This document shows positions 21,291-33,013 of a stretch of DNA of 64,000 bases, one piece after another (within the stretch, counting starts at the first letter, position 1; each line of letters begins with the position of its first letter). The stretch lies in the NCBI GenBank assembly GCA_029851415.1, contig CM056743.1, forward strand, positions 97,996,501-98,060,500, in the 5' to 3' direction. Position numbers and translations under genes: made by a program. Under the pieces are notes generated by a model, which had not been told where the DNA came from, made no database searches, and worked only from the letters and a program-made list of their open reading frames with translations. The stretch is from Eretmocerus hayati. Lineage: Eukaryota; Arthropoda; Insecta; Hymenoptera; Aphelinidae.

Positions 21291-21968
21291 ATACATATAA
21301 TCCCTATTATCGCTGGGGTTGTGTTTTGAGAATGGGAGAATATCAGTCAAAATTTGTAAAATCGACTTCTCGAGTCATTATTCGAAATATTAGATGACTT
21401 CTCTGAAATACATCGTTATTTTTCAATGAATGTTTATACAATGTATGCCAATTCAGGCTCTTGAATGTTTTGTTATCCTTCTTGCGAACGATTTTTCCCA
21501 TCTTTAGGGTGAGTGCGCGTCTAGACTCAAAATTCAATGGGGCTGAAGAACTAGATCTAGAAGAATTCTTTTGATTCAAAAATGATAGTATTGTCAGTTT
21601 CCCAAAGAGTCAGTTACATGTTCTTATTATTTTCTGGACTATACCCTAAAATTCTCTTGGAAAAACCTCACAATGAGCTGTTTATCGAACAAAAATTACA
21701 ACATCTTAATTAGTGAACTCTAGAAAGGGAATATTTTCATGTTTTCCTTAACACTACCTGCTGAAAAGCAAAACTGAAACGTATACATGAAAATTCAGCT
21801 GTATTGCAATGTTCACATAAATATAATGTGGTATGTACAGTCGTTGAAATCATCCTAATATCCTACATTGGAGCGTGGAAAAATAATCCTGTTTTTGCCA
21901 ATAAAATTACCATTTTGGGACAGTTCTGCCAAACATCTGCTCGAAAAAAGGCAACAGTGTGGCTATAG

Positions 21969-21972
<4 letters not shown>

Positions 21973-22000
<28 letters not shown>
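21973..22000. repeat. (AT)14 microsatellite
   Basis: A pure AT dinucleotide tract in otherwise unremarkable AT-rich DNA. Confidence 0.9.
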
Positions 22001-22004
<4 letters not shown>

Positions 22005-22705
22005 ACATAGTTTCCCAAAAAATCGCCGACATCACCTGATGAGACCATATCATAGAACAAGAACATATGAAGCGTCAGTCGGTCTCAACCTACACGGAAG
22101 AACTGTAAGACCTCTAGCTGTACTATACTATCAGTGCAGCATGCATACTTGCCACAAGCCCGAGATGCAGATGACACAAGTACGGGCGTCCTCCTCTCTT
22201 CGCGCATATGTCAGACTTTGGCATAAGTATCGCGGGCAGGCTCAAGAGTCCTGACCGCGCGCTTACGTTGGTCCGATAGACGATCGAGAGACAAGTGCGC
22301 TCCGCGTTTTTTACTAGTACGGTATGCGTGCTAGTGAAGAATGCTGTGGCCCGCGCAGCTCTGAGAAGAGCGCAAGACTCGCAATCATGTGGGACTCGCA
22401 AATAGCTCATTGGAACGGCTATTTAGAATTCGCCAAGTGTCGATTGATGTCGGGCAGTTTTGGCGAACGTTTGATCGTTCGTATTCGCAATTTCAACTTG
22501 CGTGAGCGGTGTTCGATTCTGCATTGCTGACTTTTTGGATTCGTGCCAAGCAGAATACGAACGATTTTTGTGATAGATGATGAGTGAATGATGTGATTCG
22601 AATGCACTCACTTCGGAAATCGTTTTGTATAATGTGCATATGATTATTGAATCGAGCTGTATGGTGGCTTCTATATACTTATTGTATTAAAATATTCTAG
22701 CCATA

Positions 22706-22981
22706 ATGTCTTTGTACGCAGAGTATGGCGGAGGAGCTGACCCGATCGAATTGGATAGCATCAAGTTCCCACTTGGGGCTATTTTTGTGAAAAAAGTCGA
22801 CCAAGACCCAGTCTCTGCCAAATTGATCAAAATATACGAAATTGAAGGAGAGATTTTTTTCTTAGCATGTCAATAGCGTGCTCTTCATTTCTATTCATGG
22901 TATCACGCGTATGGGGTAGAAGTCAGTGAGATACCAGATACTTCCATTGATATCAAGCTAATACTCAGGATTTATCCTCCT
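22706..22981 (+). pseudogene. Relic of a transposon-associated protein
   Basis: From ATG 22706 a 56-codon frame reads ...IELDSIKFPLGAIFVKK... and LIKIYEIEGEIFFLACQ. It then hits TAG at 22874-22876, after which the same frame continues with FYSWYHAYGVEV. The order 'IVKIY..G..FFL ... HYHAYEV' is one I recognise from repeat-derived proteins in many animal genomes, so I read this as a decayed C-terminal fragment. The function of that family is unknown to me. It lies between the TIRs of the putative 22093-28781 transposon and could derive from its gene. Confidence 0.4.
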
Positions 22982-22989
22982 ATTTCATA

Positions 22990-23941
22990 GACCGGGAGCT
23001 AGCTGACATTTTTTGGTAGTTATTCCTACCAGGACAGGTCATTAACGAATAAGTCATTAGTGGTGCGGAGAGGACGACTATGCAGTGACAGACGGGTGAG
23101 CCGTTCCGTTTTTGTGCGATTAATAAACAAACATGTCGGATAATTCGATATTTCAGAATCATTTACTACAGAGTCATCCAACAATATTCCGTTGATTCAG
23201 TTGAAAAAAAGTCATCGCTGACTAGTTGTCATACTCATTTGACGATTCGTAGTGCCTGCCATACTCGATCGAAAATGTCAAAATTTTCAAATATTTAGAA
23301 TCTATTTCTACAGTATGGCACTTTGATATTCGGATAGATTGCATAAAAATAATCCATCGAAAAAGCATCGTCATACTGATAGGGCGATTCTGAATCAATC
23401 AAAACCGCGATCAAAGTTGCGTAAAATGCATTGAATTTCCACGTGGCCAAGCGACTCAAGTGTTGATCAAGAGATGGCGCAGCGGAGCAGTAGAATTCGA
23501 TGCATTTTACGCAACTTTGATCGCGATTTTGATTGATTCAGAATCGCTCTATCAGTATGGCGATGCTTTTCCGATGGATTATTTTTATGCAATCTATCCG
23601 AATATCAAAGTGCCATACTGTAGAAATAGATTCTAAATATTTGAAAATTTTGACATTTTCGATCGAGTATGGCAGGCACTAGGAATCGTCAAATGAGAAT
23701 GCCAACTGATCAGCGATGACTTTTTTTCAACTGAATCAACGGAATATTGTTGGATTACTCTGTAGAAAATGATTCTGAAATATCGAATTATCCGACATGT
23801 TTGTTTATTAATCGCACGAAAACGGAACGGCTCGCCCGTCTGTCACTGCATAGTCGTCCTCTCCGCACCACAAATGACTTATTAGTTAATGACCTGTCCT
23901 GGTAGGAATAACTACCAAAAAATGTCAGCTAGCTCCCGGTC
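22990..23941. mobile_element. Near-perfect palindromic foldback, 952 bp, arms ~445 bp, TA target
   Basis: Ends are GACCGGGAGCTAGCTGACAT and its complement, each flanked by TA (22988-22989, 23942-23943). The arms run to about 23433 and from about 23502, with roughly 96 percent identity by eye. The ~70-bp loop contains CCACGTGG. No coding frame. The high arm identity implies recent insertion or arm-arm gene conversion. Confidence 0.85.
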
Positions 23942-24097
23942 TATCAGTTGAGATGGATGATGAATATTATGTAAGCACCAGATATGACCAAAAATTTGTT
24001 ATTACCCGAAATTTGTAACTTTGATAATAAAATAGACATATTCCTAATTGTGCGTAACATTGAAATCGTGAGCCCATTCTGGATTGCAAATCCCCAC

Positions 24098-24435
24098 CCG
24101 TACAGAAATTTTTTCTAATTAATCTGACCGATTCATCAAATTTGATCCAAATGTAATGCTATTTTGGTCAAATTTGATCAAATCTTTGATTTGGGGTGTT
24201 AGAAACATGCGTTGGCTGCAACTATATAGGTACACCCCAATGTATTGCGGGCCATATTGTCTGCAGTACATAGGGGTATACCTATATATTCGCAACCGAC
24301 GCATATTTCCAGGAGCCCAAATCAAACATTTGATCAAATTTGTCCAAGATAGCATTACATTTTTGATCAAATTTGATCACACTCTTCAAATATTTGATCA
24401 AATTTGATAACCGCTTGACGAATTTTTCTATACGG
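24098..24435. mobile_element. Small foldback MITE built of TTGATCAAATTTGATC motifs
   Basis: Inverted halves fold around 24262. Inner blocks read GGTACACCCC/GGGGTATACC, TTTGATTTGGG/CCCAAATCAAA, and repeated TTTGATCAAATTTGATC. Outer ends are CCGTACAGAAATTTTTT and AATTTTTCTATACGG. Non-coding. Confidence 0.7.
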
Positions 24436-25319
24436 ACAGGTATAACAATAGACAGGCTAAAATGAATGACCAATTAACTTGTACTTATTCAAGTACATTT
24501 GAATATGTAACCCGCCTCGATTGCAGTTGAATTGTATTTGCTCATGTCACCACGCGCACTTCACAAGACGGCATAGCGCACTTGTGGTAGAATAGCGCGG
24601 GGCGTTCTCCAGTAATACGGTATCTGTACTATAGGCCAGTAATTCTAGACTTCGAACTGTGCATGAGTGCCAAAGGACGATTCTATTTTTTTTTCGATGC
24701 GGGATACCCTATAGAACACCCCCCCCCCCATAAAATGGAACAACCCCAGGGGTGCGCAAAAAATTACAACAACAAAATAGTGCGAAATTTTGTACTTTTT
24801 TGCGTTATTTCGCATCCCGGGGAGCCGTTATAATATTTGGATCATTTCTCATGGTACTATGTTGTAGGCGATGAAATTCTCTGAGCTCAAAAAAAAACCA
24901 TAGTAAAATTCTTTCCGTAACTCGAGATAATTAGCAACAAAGCTGGAAAATACCAAAAATTTCCTTCATTTTTCATTTTGAGGGAAGCCAATGGATCGAT
25001 GTGTACTTGCTGGAGAATGTAGCCCTCATAGAGTACTATATGTAGAAAAAAAATCAGAGCGATCCGTCAATAAATATTGACGCTATTCTAATTGTTTATC
25101 CCAAATTGTTGTTTTTTGCAATAGCCGTAAAAATTTTCCACGTGCACTAAAGTTGTCGCAAAAAATCAGAGAGCTTCCTGGAACCCTCAACTATAAGATG
25201 CGATCATAAAACCGGTCACTTTGTTACAAAAAATCGTCTCTGGAGCCAATTGTTTATAAAAATCGGAAATTGCCGATTTTATTTTGCACACAATTCCGCG
25301 AGTAATGGATATATGGAAA

Positions 25320-25694
25320 TAGTATATTACGCAACAAGTGCGAGAAGGTCAATTTCCCCACAAGTTGCCAAACGGGTGCGGAAACTTCTCGCACGTGTTG
25401 CGTATACTATTTTTTGCAACTGTGCGCGAAGTTGTAATTGAATGCAACACTGTCCGAGCAAGATTATCATGGAAACGAAGTTTTCAAGAAAGGCCAAATT
25501 CAGAGGGATGACGTGACATCATATTTTGGAACTGTGCGTGATTGAAAATGCATTAGAGCGAGAAGTTACATTTACGCACACTTCACCAGTGCGTAAATGT
25601 AAAACTGTGCGAGAAGTCATTCACGCATTACTTCTTGCACTGTAAATAATGAAGAGAAGTCTCATTTTTTTACAACTTTGCGCACACAGTTGCA
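25320..25694. mobile_element. Repeat family B, copy 2, inserted in the left arm of the CXC-type foldback
   Basis: The opposite arm (near 27950) and both arms of the second foldback (near 35050 and 38420) are uninterrupted here (ATATATGGAAAAATTCG). This arm contains ~375 bp of family B between ATATGGAAA and AAAAAATTCG. The insertion therefore postdates palindrome formation. The duplication, if any, lies in an A run and cannot be resolved. Confidence 0.8.
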
Positions 25695-26591
25695 AAAAAT
25701 TCGTTTTTGGACGTTGTAGTACTAATTCTGCTCTAAATTTAAAAAAAAAACATCACTCCACGACCTTTTGGACCGGAGATACCGATTTTTTTTTAAAAAT
25801 CGATATTTTATAAACAATTGAATGTTAAGGGCCGAAATTTGCGGGAAATGGTAGAAAAATGTTCAAAGTTTCATATACAGAATGTTTGGTTCACATACCT
25901 TGACTTGCGTCCTTGTCCCAGCAGGTGAAAGTTAATGTTTCCTTTATCTCGCTTGAGAAAAGCTCCAGGGGTTCAGGAGTGGGGGTACTCCCGCGGCAGC
26001 GTGGCGGGCCGACCAGAAACTGAGCCGCGCTCTTCAAATCCGAGCGCTCGGAATTTTTGACGATATCTCGGGTCCTACTGGACCGTTTTTGATCATTATT
26101 TTTTCAATTTGGGGGAGCTTCCAGAAAAAAACACAATGGCGTATTAATTATAAGGATTTGAACGGCCATTTTGGGTGTATAAGGGGTACCGTGAAAATAA
26201 GAGGTTTCGGTCCAATTTTTCCCGTGTATCAACTAATGTTTCTCACAGAAACATTCTGAATCTGTTGAACGTGGATAATCGATAAGGGAAAGCTCCTCGG
26301 AAAATTTGTAAATTGTGAAAACTTTTCCAAAAAAAAAAAATTTTTATTGGAGAGCGGATAATCACCAAAAAGATAAGCATTGGGAACACCATATCAGTTT
26401 TCATTCTGGAAATCCGGAAATCAGGGAAAATTTCTAAATGTGACCCCAACAAATTTCATCGATTGGAAAGTGCCTAATCACTAGAAAAAGAATGAAGGAT
26501 AGCATATCAATTGGCAAATTTTTATTAATGGAGTTAGATCATTTCCACAAAATAGTCTCATTACATCGAATCACATCAAACATAAAAAACT

Positions 26592-27237
26592 TCATACACA
26601 CTGCGAATCTTCGGTTGACGTTGATTCGTCTTGTTGACGATATTCAGTCAACGTCGTTTGGTCAGTTTGATCGATTTCTATCTGAGTGGACTGATCGGCG
26701 ACTCGAAAATCATTCAATATTTCGACGCCGTCATCATCGATATTTGGATCATAAGTGGGGACCTCAAGCGGGAAATCGGTGGTGTTCTCACAATTTGTAC
26801 CATGACAAGACTTGCATAGATCGGTGCATGGCATCCCCACTCTGACGCACGAGCATTTTTTGTTCGAACATCCTTTCTCACACCCGCAACTGATTTGTTC
26901 CATTAGCTTATGTGGGATCAAGATATTATCCTCCACATAGAGTGGTTTAAGGCAACGCACACGGCTCGATGTTACAGACTCAAACCAGCCAAAATCTGTT
27001 GCCTTGATAGTGCCATTGCCTATCCACAATTGTACTTGGGAATAAGCCCGTAGAATGTGTTGCTTTGCAGCTTTATTAGAGGGTGACAAGTGCTCTAGAC
27101 CAAATGATAATTTTGTTGTTTTTGCATATTGCTCATCATAGTGTAGTACGAATAAAAATCTCTCTTGGAAGAATTGGCATCTTATGAATTGTTGTGGTGA
27201 AACTTGGAAATATTTCCCGAATTCCGGATTCTCCAGA
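26592..27237 (-). pseudogene. C-terminal part of a CXC (tesmin/TSO1-like) domain protein carried in a foldback spacer
   Basis: The minus-strand frame is open from about 27290 to a stop at 26592; similarity begins near 27237 with NPEFGKYFQVSPQQF. It continues FFQERFLFVLHYDEQYAK, AAKQHILRAYSQVQLWIGN, then a cysteine-rich block with cysteines spaced C-G-C-EKG-C-SNKK-C-S-C and ending CKSCHGTNCENT, then an acidic Thr/Ser-rich tail. The order 'HILRAY.QVQ.W.GN ... CXC block' is typical of large uncharacterised proteins multiplied in invertebrate genomes; CXC blocks bind zinc and usually DNA. Only about 215 residues survive, starting exactly where the foldback arm ends, and the N-terminal bulk is absent. 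It could be the remnant of the element's own transposase or a captured host fragment. Confidence 0.6.
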
Positions 27238-28789
27238 ATGAAAACTGATATGGTGTTCCCTCTGCTTATTTTTTGGGGATTATGCGCTTTTCAATAGAAT
27301 TTTTTTTTTTTCGGAAAAGTTTTCATAATTTTCAAATTTTCCGAGGAGCTTTTCCTTATCGATTATCCACGTTCAACAGATTCAGAATGTTTCTGTGAGA
27401 TACATTAGTTGATACACGGGAAGAATTGGACCAAAACCTCTTATTTTCACGGTACCTCTTATACACCCAAAATGGCCGTTCAAATCCTTATAATTAATAC
27501 GCCATTGTGTTTTTTTCTGAAAGCTCCCCCAAATTGAAAAAATAATGATCAAAAACGGTCCAGTAGGACCCGAGATATCGTCAAAAATTCCGAGCGCTCG
27601 GATTTGGAAAGCGCGGCTCAGTTTCTGGTCGGCCCGCCACGCTGCCGCGGGAGTACCCCCACTCCTGAACCCCTGGAGCTTTTTTCAAGCGAGATAAAGG
27701 AAACATTAACTTTCACCTGCTGGGACAAGGACGCAAGTCAAGGTATGTGAACCAAACATTCTGTATATGAAACTTTGAACATTTTTCTACCATTTCCCGC
27801 AAATTTCGGCCCTTAATATTCAATTGTTCATAAAATATCGATTTTTAAAAAAAAAATCGGTATCTCCGGTCCAAAAGGTCGTGGAGTGATGTTTTTTCTT
27901 TTAATTTAGAGCAGAATTAGTACTACAACGTCCAAAAACGAATTTTTCCATATATCCATTACTCGCGGAATTGTGTGCAAAATAAAATCGGCAATTTCCG
28001 ATTTTTATAAACAATTGGCTCCAGAGACGATTTTTTGTAACAAAGTGACCGGTTTTATGATCGCATCTTATAGTTGAGGGTTCCAGGAAGCTCTCTGATT
28101 TTTTGCGACAACTTTAGTGCACGTGGAAAATTTTTACGGCTATTGCAAAAAACAACAATTTGGGATGAACAATTAGAATAGCGTCAATATTTATTGACGG
28201 ATCGCTCTGATTTTTTTTTTACATATAGTACTCTATGAGGGCTACATTTTCCAGCAAGTACACATCGATCCATTGGCTTCCCTCAAAATGAAAAATTGAG
28301 GAAATTTTTGGCATTTTCCAGCTTTGTTGCTAATTATCTCGAGTTACGGAAAGAATTTTACTATGGTTTTTTTTTAAATTCAGAGAATTTCACCGCCTAC
28401 AACATAGTACCATGAGAAATGATCCAAATATTATAACGGCTCCCCGTGATGCGAAATAACGCAAAAAAGTACAAAATTTCGCACTATTTTGTTGTTGTAA
28501 TTTTTTGCGCACCCCTGGGGTTGTTCCATTTTATGGGGGGGGGGGGGGGTGTTCTATAGGGTATCCCGCATTGAAAAAAAAATAGAACCGTCCTTTCGCA
28601 CTCATGTCGAAAACCCACGAATTCAGAGCTAGAATTACTGGCCTACTAGTGAAGATCGCTGACCACACTCGGTGGCTCAGACACATGCCGTACTTGTTTG
28701 GAGCTCAATGGGTCCGGTCACGCTAGTGCGCATAGTGTACTTCAGGTGTAGTACGGCTGGCGGTCTTACAGTTTTTCCGTGTATCGTAA

Positions 28790-29089
28790 GGGTGCGTCCC
28801 CAAATGGTGCATATTCATACATATGCAGTGCACACTGCGCATACGCTCTGCACATGTGCACATGTGCAGCTCATCGAAGTTGAGCAAAAATTGAAGGGCT
28901 CGCATCAGAGAACTTCTGATACGAATCGGGTTTTGTCTTTGCTGCGTTACCGGCTGATCCAGAACAGATCTAGACGAGTTCCATCTGGTTTTGGCTAAAA
29001 CTTGATCAGCTGCACATATGCACATGTGCAGTGCATATGTGAAGTGTGCACTGCATATGCATGCATATGCATCATTTGGGGACGCACCC
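28790..29089. mobile_element. 300-bp MITE with TAA target duplication (PIF/Harbinger-like)
   Basis: Ends GGGTGCGTCCCCAAATG and its inverse (CATTTGGGGACGCACCC, one mismatch) are flanked by TAA at 28787-28789 and 29090-29092. A 3-bp TAA target and GGG start fit PIF/Harbinger. The interior has ATGCATATG and TGCACATGTGCA palindromes and no coding frame. Confidence 0.75.
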
Positions 29090-29092
29090 TAA

Positions 29093-30805
29093 GAGGAGGT
29101 CGCCGCGCTCCAGAGTGGAACAAGAACCTTCAAACATAATCCCAGGAATCAAAAGCAGGGTCAAGGATCATCATATTGCTGCATTGGTAAGTAAATAGAA
29201 GTACACTTATTCGAATAGAATCTTCATTTATAGAAAGCTTTCAAACATCAAACATCCGGTGAATGGCCTCCCTAGAGTTAGTCACCCCATCATACATCCG
29301 GGTGCAAGTGAGCCAGCCACCCCTTCAGGGTGCAAATATCATTTTAAAGGACCCGCACTAGACTAAGTATTGTCATTCTAAAATCAATCAAATCAGTAAA
29401 ATCAATTTGGGATTTCTTGGTCACCCTACATAGACATGGCCTTCTGCCAATTTTGGAAAATATATAGGTAGCATCAAAAGTAAGTGAGAGGCAATTGACC
29501 TTCTGTCAAACCTTAGTCAAATGAAGGCCTCCAGCCAAAATTTACAAGTTGAAAGCTTCCATAGTCAGAGACGGCGCTCAGCCACGGTCTCCAATAAATC
29601 AGGAAGCCCATTCCTGACAAACACATAAACTCATCCTTCAAAACATGTATAAAATATCTATGAAAATGTACAAATAAATGAATAAAATAGAACAATTGTC
29701 TGCACACAGGCTACAACGCTATTAATCGGAAACTTCAAGATGTTCTTGTTCTTGGAGGTGGATGCCGAAAGGAAAAACATCATGAAATTCAATATCATCA
29801 TTAATTTAAGCAGTAATCATTACTTTTCTGAATATAACTTATAATAGTCTATGTATTCATTTATATATGAGTGATTCCGTTGAAGGTGGGATTTTCCGTG
29901 TTCCACGCTTCCCCAAGTTTATACGACTCCAGAAGGGCTCTATAGCAATTTTCTTGGGTGTATTCTATTGGTGCGCAACTATGTTGATAGTTTTGGAGAC
30001 GATCCTAACGTTCCTGTATTTTGTAGCGCCCGATAAAGGGTTGAAATGTCCATTCCGTTCCCTGTAGTAAACCCAACTTGGACTTTTGAATTCATCATGA
30101 CGCATATGCAGAGTCAAAAACCCCTATATGTAACTGTGCACTTCAATTTGTAATACTTCAAATGATATAATTCACCACTTTCCGAATCCAAATTGAGCCC
30201 TCAGCTCGCGCACAGCTATCCGACATTTTGAAGACGGGTTTGCACCGGAACTGCTTGCACAGCACTTATAAGGTCGGCAAAGTCCCCGATCGTCTATGGA
30301 GCCTTTCTAACCAATGAAGTTGATTTCCAGATACCCAAATACACCTAATTCTTGCGCGACATTAGCCGAAAACTCGAATCCGCGGCCGAGTGTACCACAT
30401 AAACGTGTTTTCCGAATGGCTTACAAAATTTTCTGTCCTTCCGTCGCCATGTTAAGCTCCTTCCCAACGCGCTATATCGCTTTGTGAAACACATTTTCTT
30501 GAAGTATTTGGTTGCATTGGATCAAATCTATGCGGAAAAAAGTCTCCGATTAGTTGGCGAGCCGTGAGAATATTTCTAAGGCGAAATGTCCTTTCCGTCC
30601 CCCTCAGCGACCCCTTAAACTCGACATATCTTTGTCCGGCTTCAGTTCTGAGTTACGTAGCTCTAGGTCCTTTCTTTTTGTGCCAAAACAAGTGGAAACC
30701 AACTGCAACGACCCACCAAAACTCGTCTGGGGTTGAAATAATTTTTTGACCCAAATCACGCTCGGTGACGATTTTGGCCCCAAAAAATCCCACTTTCGGC
30801 GGGAT
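29093..30805. other. Non-coding DNA, no feature recognised
   Basis: About 1.7 kb of AT-rich sequence with short, unsupported open frames. No repeat partner seen in the window. Confidence 0.5.
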
Positions 30806-32612
30806 CACTCATATATATGTGGGTCAGATCAGTATATTTCGGCAAATCCGTGCGAACGACCCCCGCGGATCTTTTCGCCAATTCTTTACATGAAAGTAGG
30901 CACCAAAAATAGTACTTTCTCAGAGTTTCAACCCCCTGAAAATTTTTTCACGCCCACTAGAACTTTTTGAAGTTTGAAAAAAGGCATTTTTAGCGTTTTC
31001 TAAAAAATCGCCATTTTGACCAGAAATATCGTAGCGAGGCGTGCAAGGTCGCATTTCCTTCGTTCCGACGTCAACTTTTAGGAAAAAAAATGCAAGACTC
31101 TCAAAACCGAATGCGTTCAGTCTTCACGACAATACATAAAGTCACTTTTTTCGATTTTTATCCCATTTTCAAATGGATGCTATTCCGACGCATCTGTATT
31201 TTTTTCCATCTCACTCAATTAGTTCCTTTTGTCTCAAAAAACCCTACAATTTGCGTTTTTGCACGTCCGAATCGGATAATTTTGGCCCGAGTTATGTCCA
31301 TTAGAAGATGGTGAGTTATCGGAAAATGACCAATTTGTCAAGCTCGCCCTCTATCTATCGCCCTCCACCAATCGACTCAAAACTTGATACAGATGTTCTC
31401 CCAAGTGTCCCAAACATGTGAAAAAAAATCTCGCGCTGTGTTTCGGCCTTCCATCGGACCTATGAATTCTAGGAACACCCTGATTTTTCCGGATTTTCGT
31501 GTAATTTTTGAAGCGGTTGCCGCTCTCTTACTGCGCATGCGTACATCTGTACTGGTTCGGGAGTATTCTCAATTGATACCCCTTGCAATTTCCTACAAAA
31601 TGACTCCTTGACAAAGTCTTTCTGATGCAACTGAACCAGAGATCTAGCTATTCTGAGGCAGGAAAAACTCGAAGTGCCGAGAGTACCCCAAGTCACAGTT
31701 TTCCAGGGTTACAAGGAGTGGCCGAGGCTTACCATTTGGGTATTGGTGATCTCTTCCTGCCTTGAAATAGCTGGATTCCTGGTTCACTTGCATCAAAAAG
31801 ACTTTGTCAAGGGGTCATTTTGTAGGAAATTGCAAGGGATATCAATCGAGAATACTTCCGGAGCGGTACAGATGTGCGCATGCGCAGGGAGAGGGCGGCA
31901 ACCGCTCCAAAAATTACACGAAAATCCGGAAGAATGAGGGTGTTTGTAAAATTCATAGGTCCATTGGAATGCCGAAACACAGCGCGAAATTTTTTTCACA
32001 TGTTTGGGACACTTGAAAGAACATCTGTATCAAGTCTTAAGCCGATTGGTGGAGGGCGATAGATTTGGTGAGCTTGACGAATTGGTCATTTTTCGATAAC
32101 TCACCATCTTCTAATGGACATAACTCGGGCCAAAATTATTCGATTTGGACGTGCAAAAACGCAAATTTTAGGGTTCTTCAAGACAAAGATAACTAGTTGA
32201 ATTGAATGAAAAAAGATCCAGATGCGTCGGAATAACATCCATTTGAAATTGGGTTAAGAATCGAAAAAAAGTGACTTCATGTATTGTCGTATGGACTGAA
32301 CGCATTCGGTTTCGAGAGTCTCGCATACTTTTTTCTAAAAGTTGATGTCAAAACGAACAAAATGCGACCTCGCACGCCTCGCTACGATGTTTCTGGTCAA
32401 AATGGCGATTTTTCAAGAAAACGTTGAAAAAGGCCTTTCTTCAAACTTCAAAAAATTCTAGCGGGCGTAAAAATTTTTTTAGGGGGCTGAAACTCTGGGA
32501 AAGTACTATTTTCAGTGCCTCCTTTCATGTGAAAAATCGGCGAAAAGATTCGCGGGGGTCGTGCGCATGGATTTGCCAAAATATACTGATCTTACCCATG
32601 TGTATATCAATA
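30806..32612. mobile_element. Foldback element, 1.8 kb, arms ~860 bp, loop ~85 bp
   Basis: The left arm (30806-31667) is inverted at 31751-32612. Matched blocks include GTCAGATCAGTATATTT, CCATTTTGACCAGAAATATC, GAATGCGTTCAGTC and GAGATCTAGCTATT with their complements. Arm identity is moderate (about 85 percent by eye). Part of each arm (TGCGCATGCG ... TATTCTCAATTGATA ... GAGATCTAGCT) is also related to the foldback at 51148-54717, so both belong to one larger family. Non-coding. Confidence 0.8.
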
Positions 32613-33013
32613 TATAATAATAGTGAATATTAGGGTGGTCCTTATTTCCCAAGTTTCACAGATCCTTTCTCCCCCCCCCCTCTGGATACCTTCTTTGAGC
32701 CGAAAAAACATGGGGAAAATTTTCCCCGAGCCCCTGAATGCTTTCATTATAATACAGGAGAGTGGGCTTACGCCCTTTTACGAATGGAATTTTTCGCCAG
32801 CAATGCAATATTTTGGTCCGGAAGGAGTTCTAAGTGATGGAGATGATCCAGTAGAACATCGTAGATGCCTTAACTCAAATTTTATCAAAATTGGACTTAC
32901 GCCCTTTAGTCTGACCGCCACAGATATGTGGCAGTCTCTGTCAATATTATACTGTAAGGGCAGGGAAATCACAGTATTATTCATTTCAATCTCATAAATT
33001 TATCTTATTCATC
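32613..33013. other. Non-coding DNA between foldback and LTR-like block
   Basis: The stretch contains TTAGGGTGGTCC near 32631, which resembles a DNA-transposon end, and a C10 run near 32673. A 124-codon open frame on the plus strand here has no similarity I recognise. Confidence 0.35.

Larger units (their letters stand above)
24632..28645. mobile_element. CXC-type foldback transposon, copy 1 (4.0 kb, 3-bp TSD)
   Basis: Terminal inverted repeats TAGGCCAGTAATTCTAG lie at both ends, flanked by the direct repeat CTA (24629-24631 and 28646-28648). The arms are about 1.4 kb when family B copy 2 is excluded from the left arm, and are highly similar. They enclose a ~0.8-kb spacer (about 26440-27235) with a coding fragment on the minus strand. 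The first ~30 bp inside the TIR differ between the two ends, so the element has distinguishable left and right termini. The same architecture, with a 3-bp duplication GTG, is found at 34361-39100. The superfamily is not settled. Confidence 0.85.
22093..28781. mobile_element. Putative TA-target DNA transposon, 6.7 kb, hosting nested insertions
   Basis: The left end TA|CACGGAAGAACTGTAAGACC (22091-22112) is matched in inverted form at 28762-28783 as GGTCTTACAGTTTTTCCGTG|TA, with 19 of 20 positions equal. Both are flanked by TA. Inside lie a protein relic (22706-22981), palindrome 22990-23941, foldback 24098-24435 and the 4-kb foldback 24632-28645. A coincidence between two short ends 6.7 kb apart is possible but unlikely. 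Confidence 0.45.

Noticed and set aside
24632..28645. TA target duplication for the CXC-type foldbacks
   Set aside because: TA occurs at both outer ends, but copy 2 can be checked against the restored flank and fits GTG; copy 1 then gives CTA. The terminal TA belongs to the TIR.
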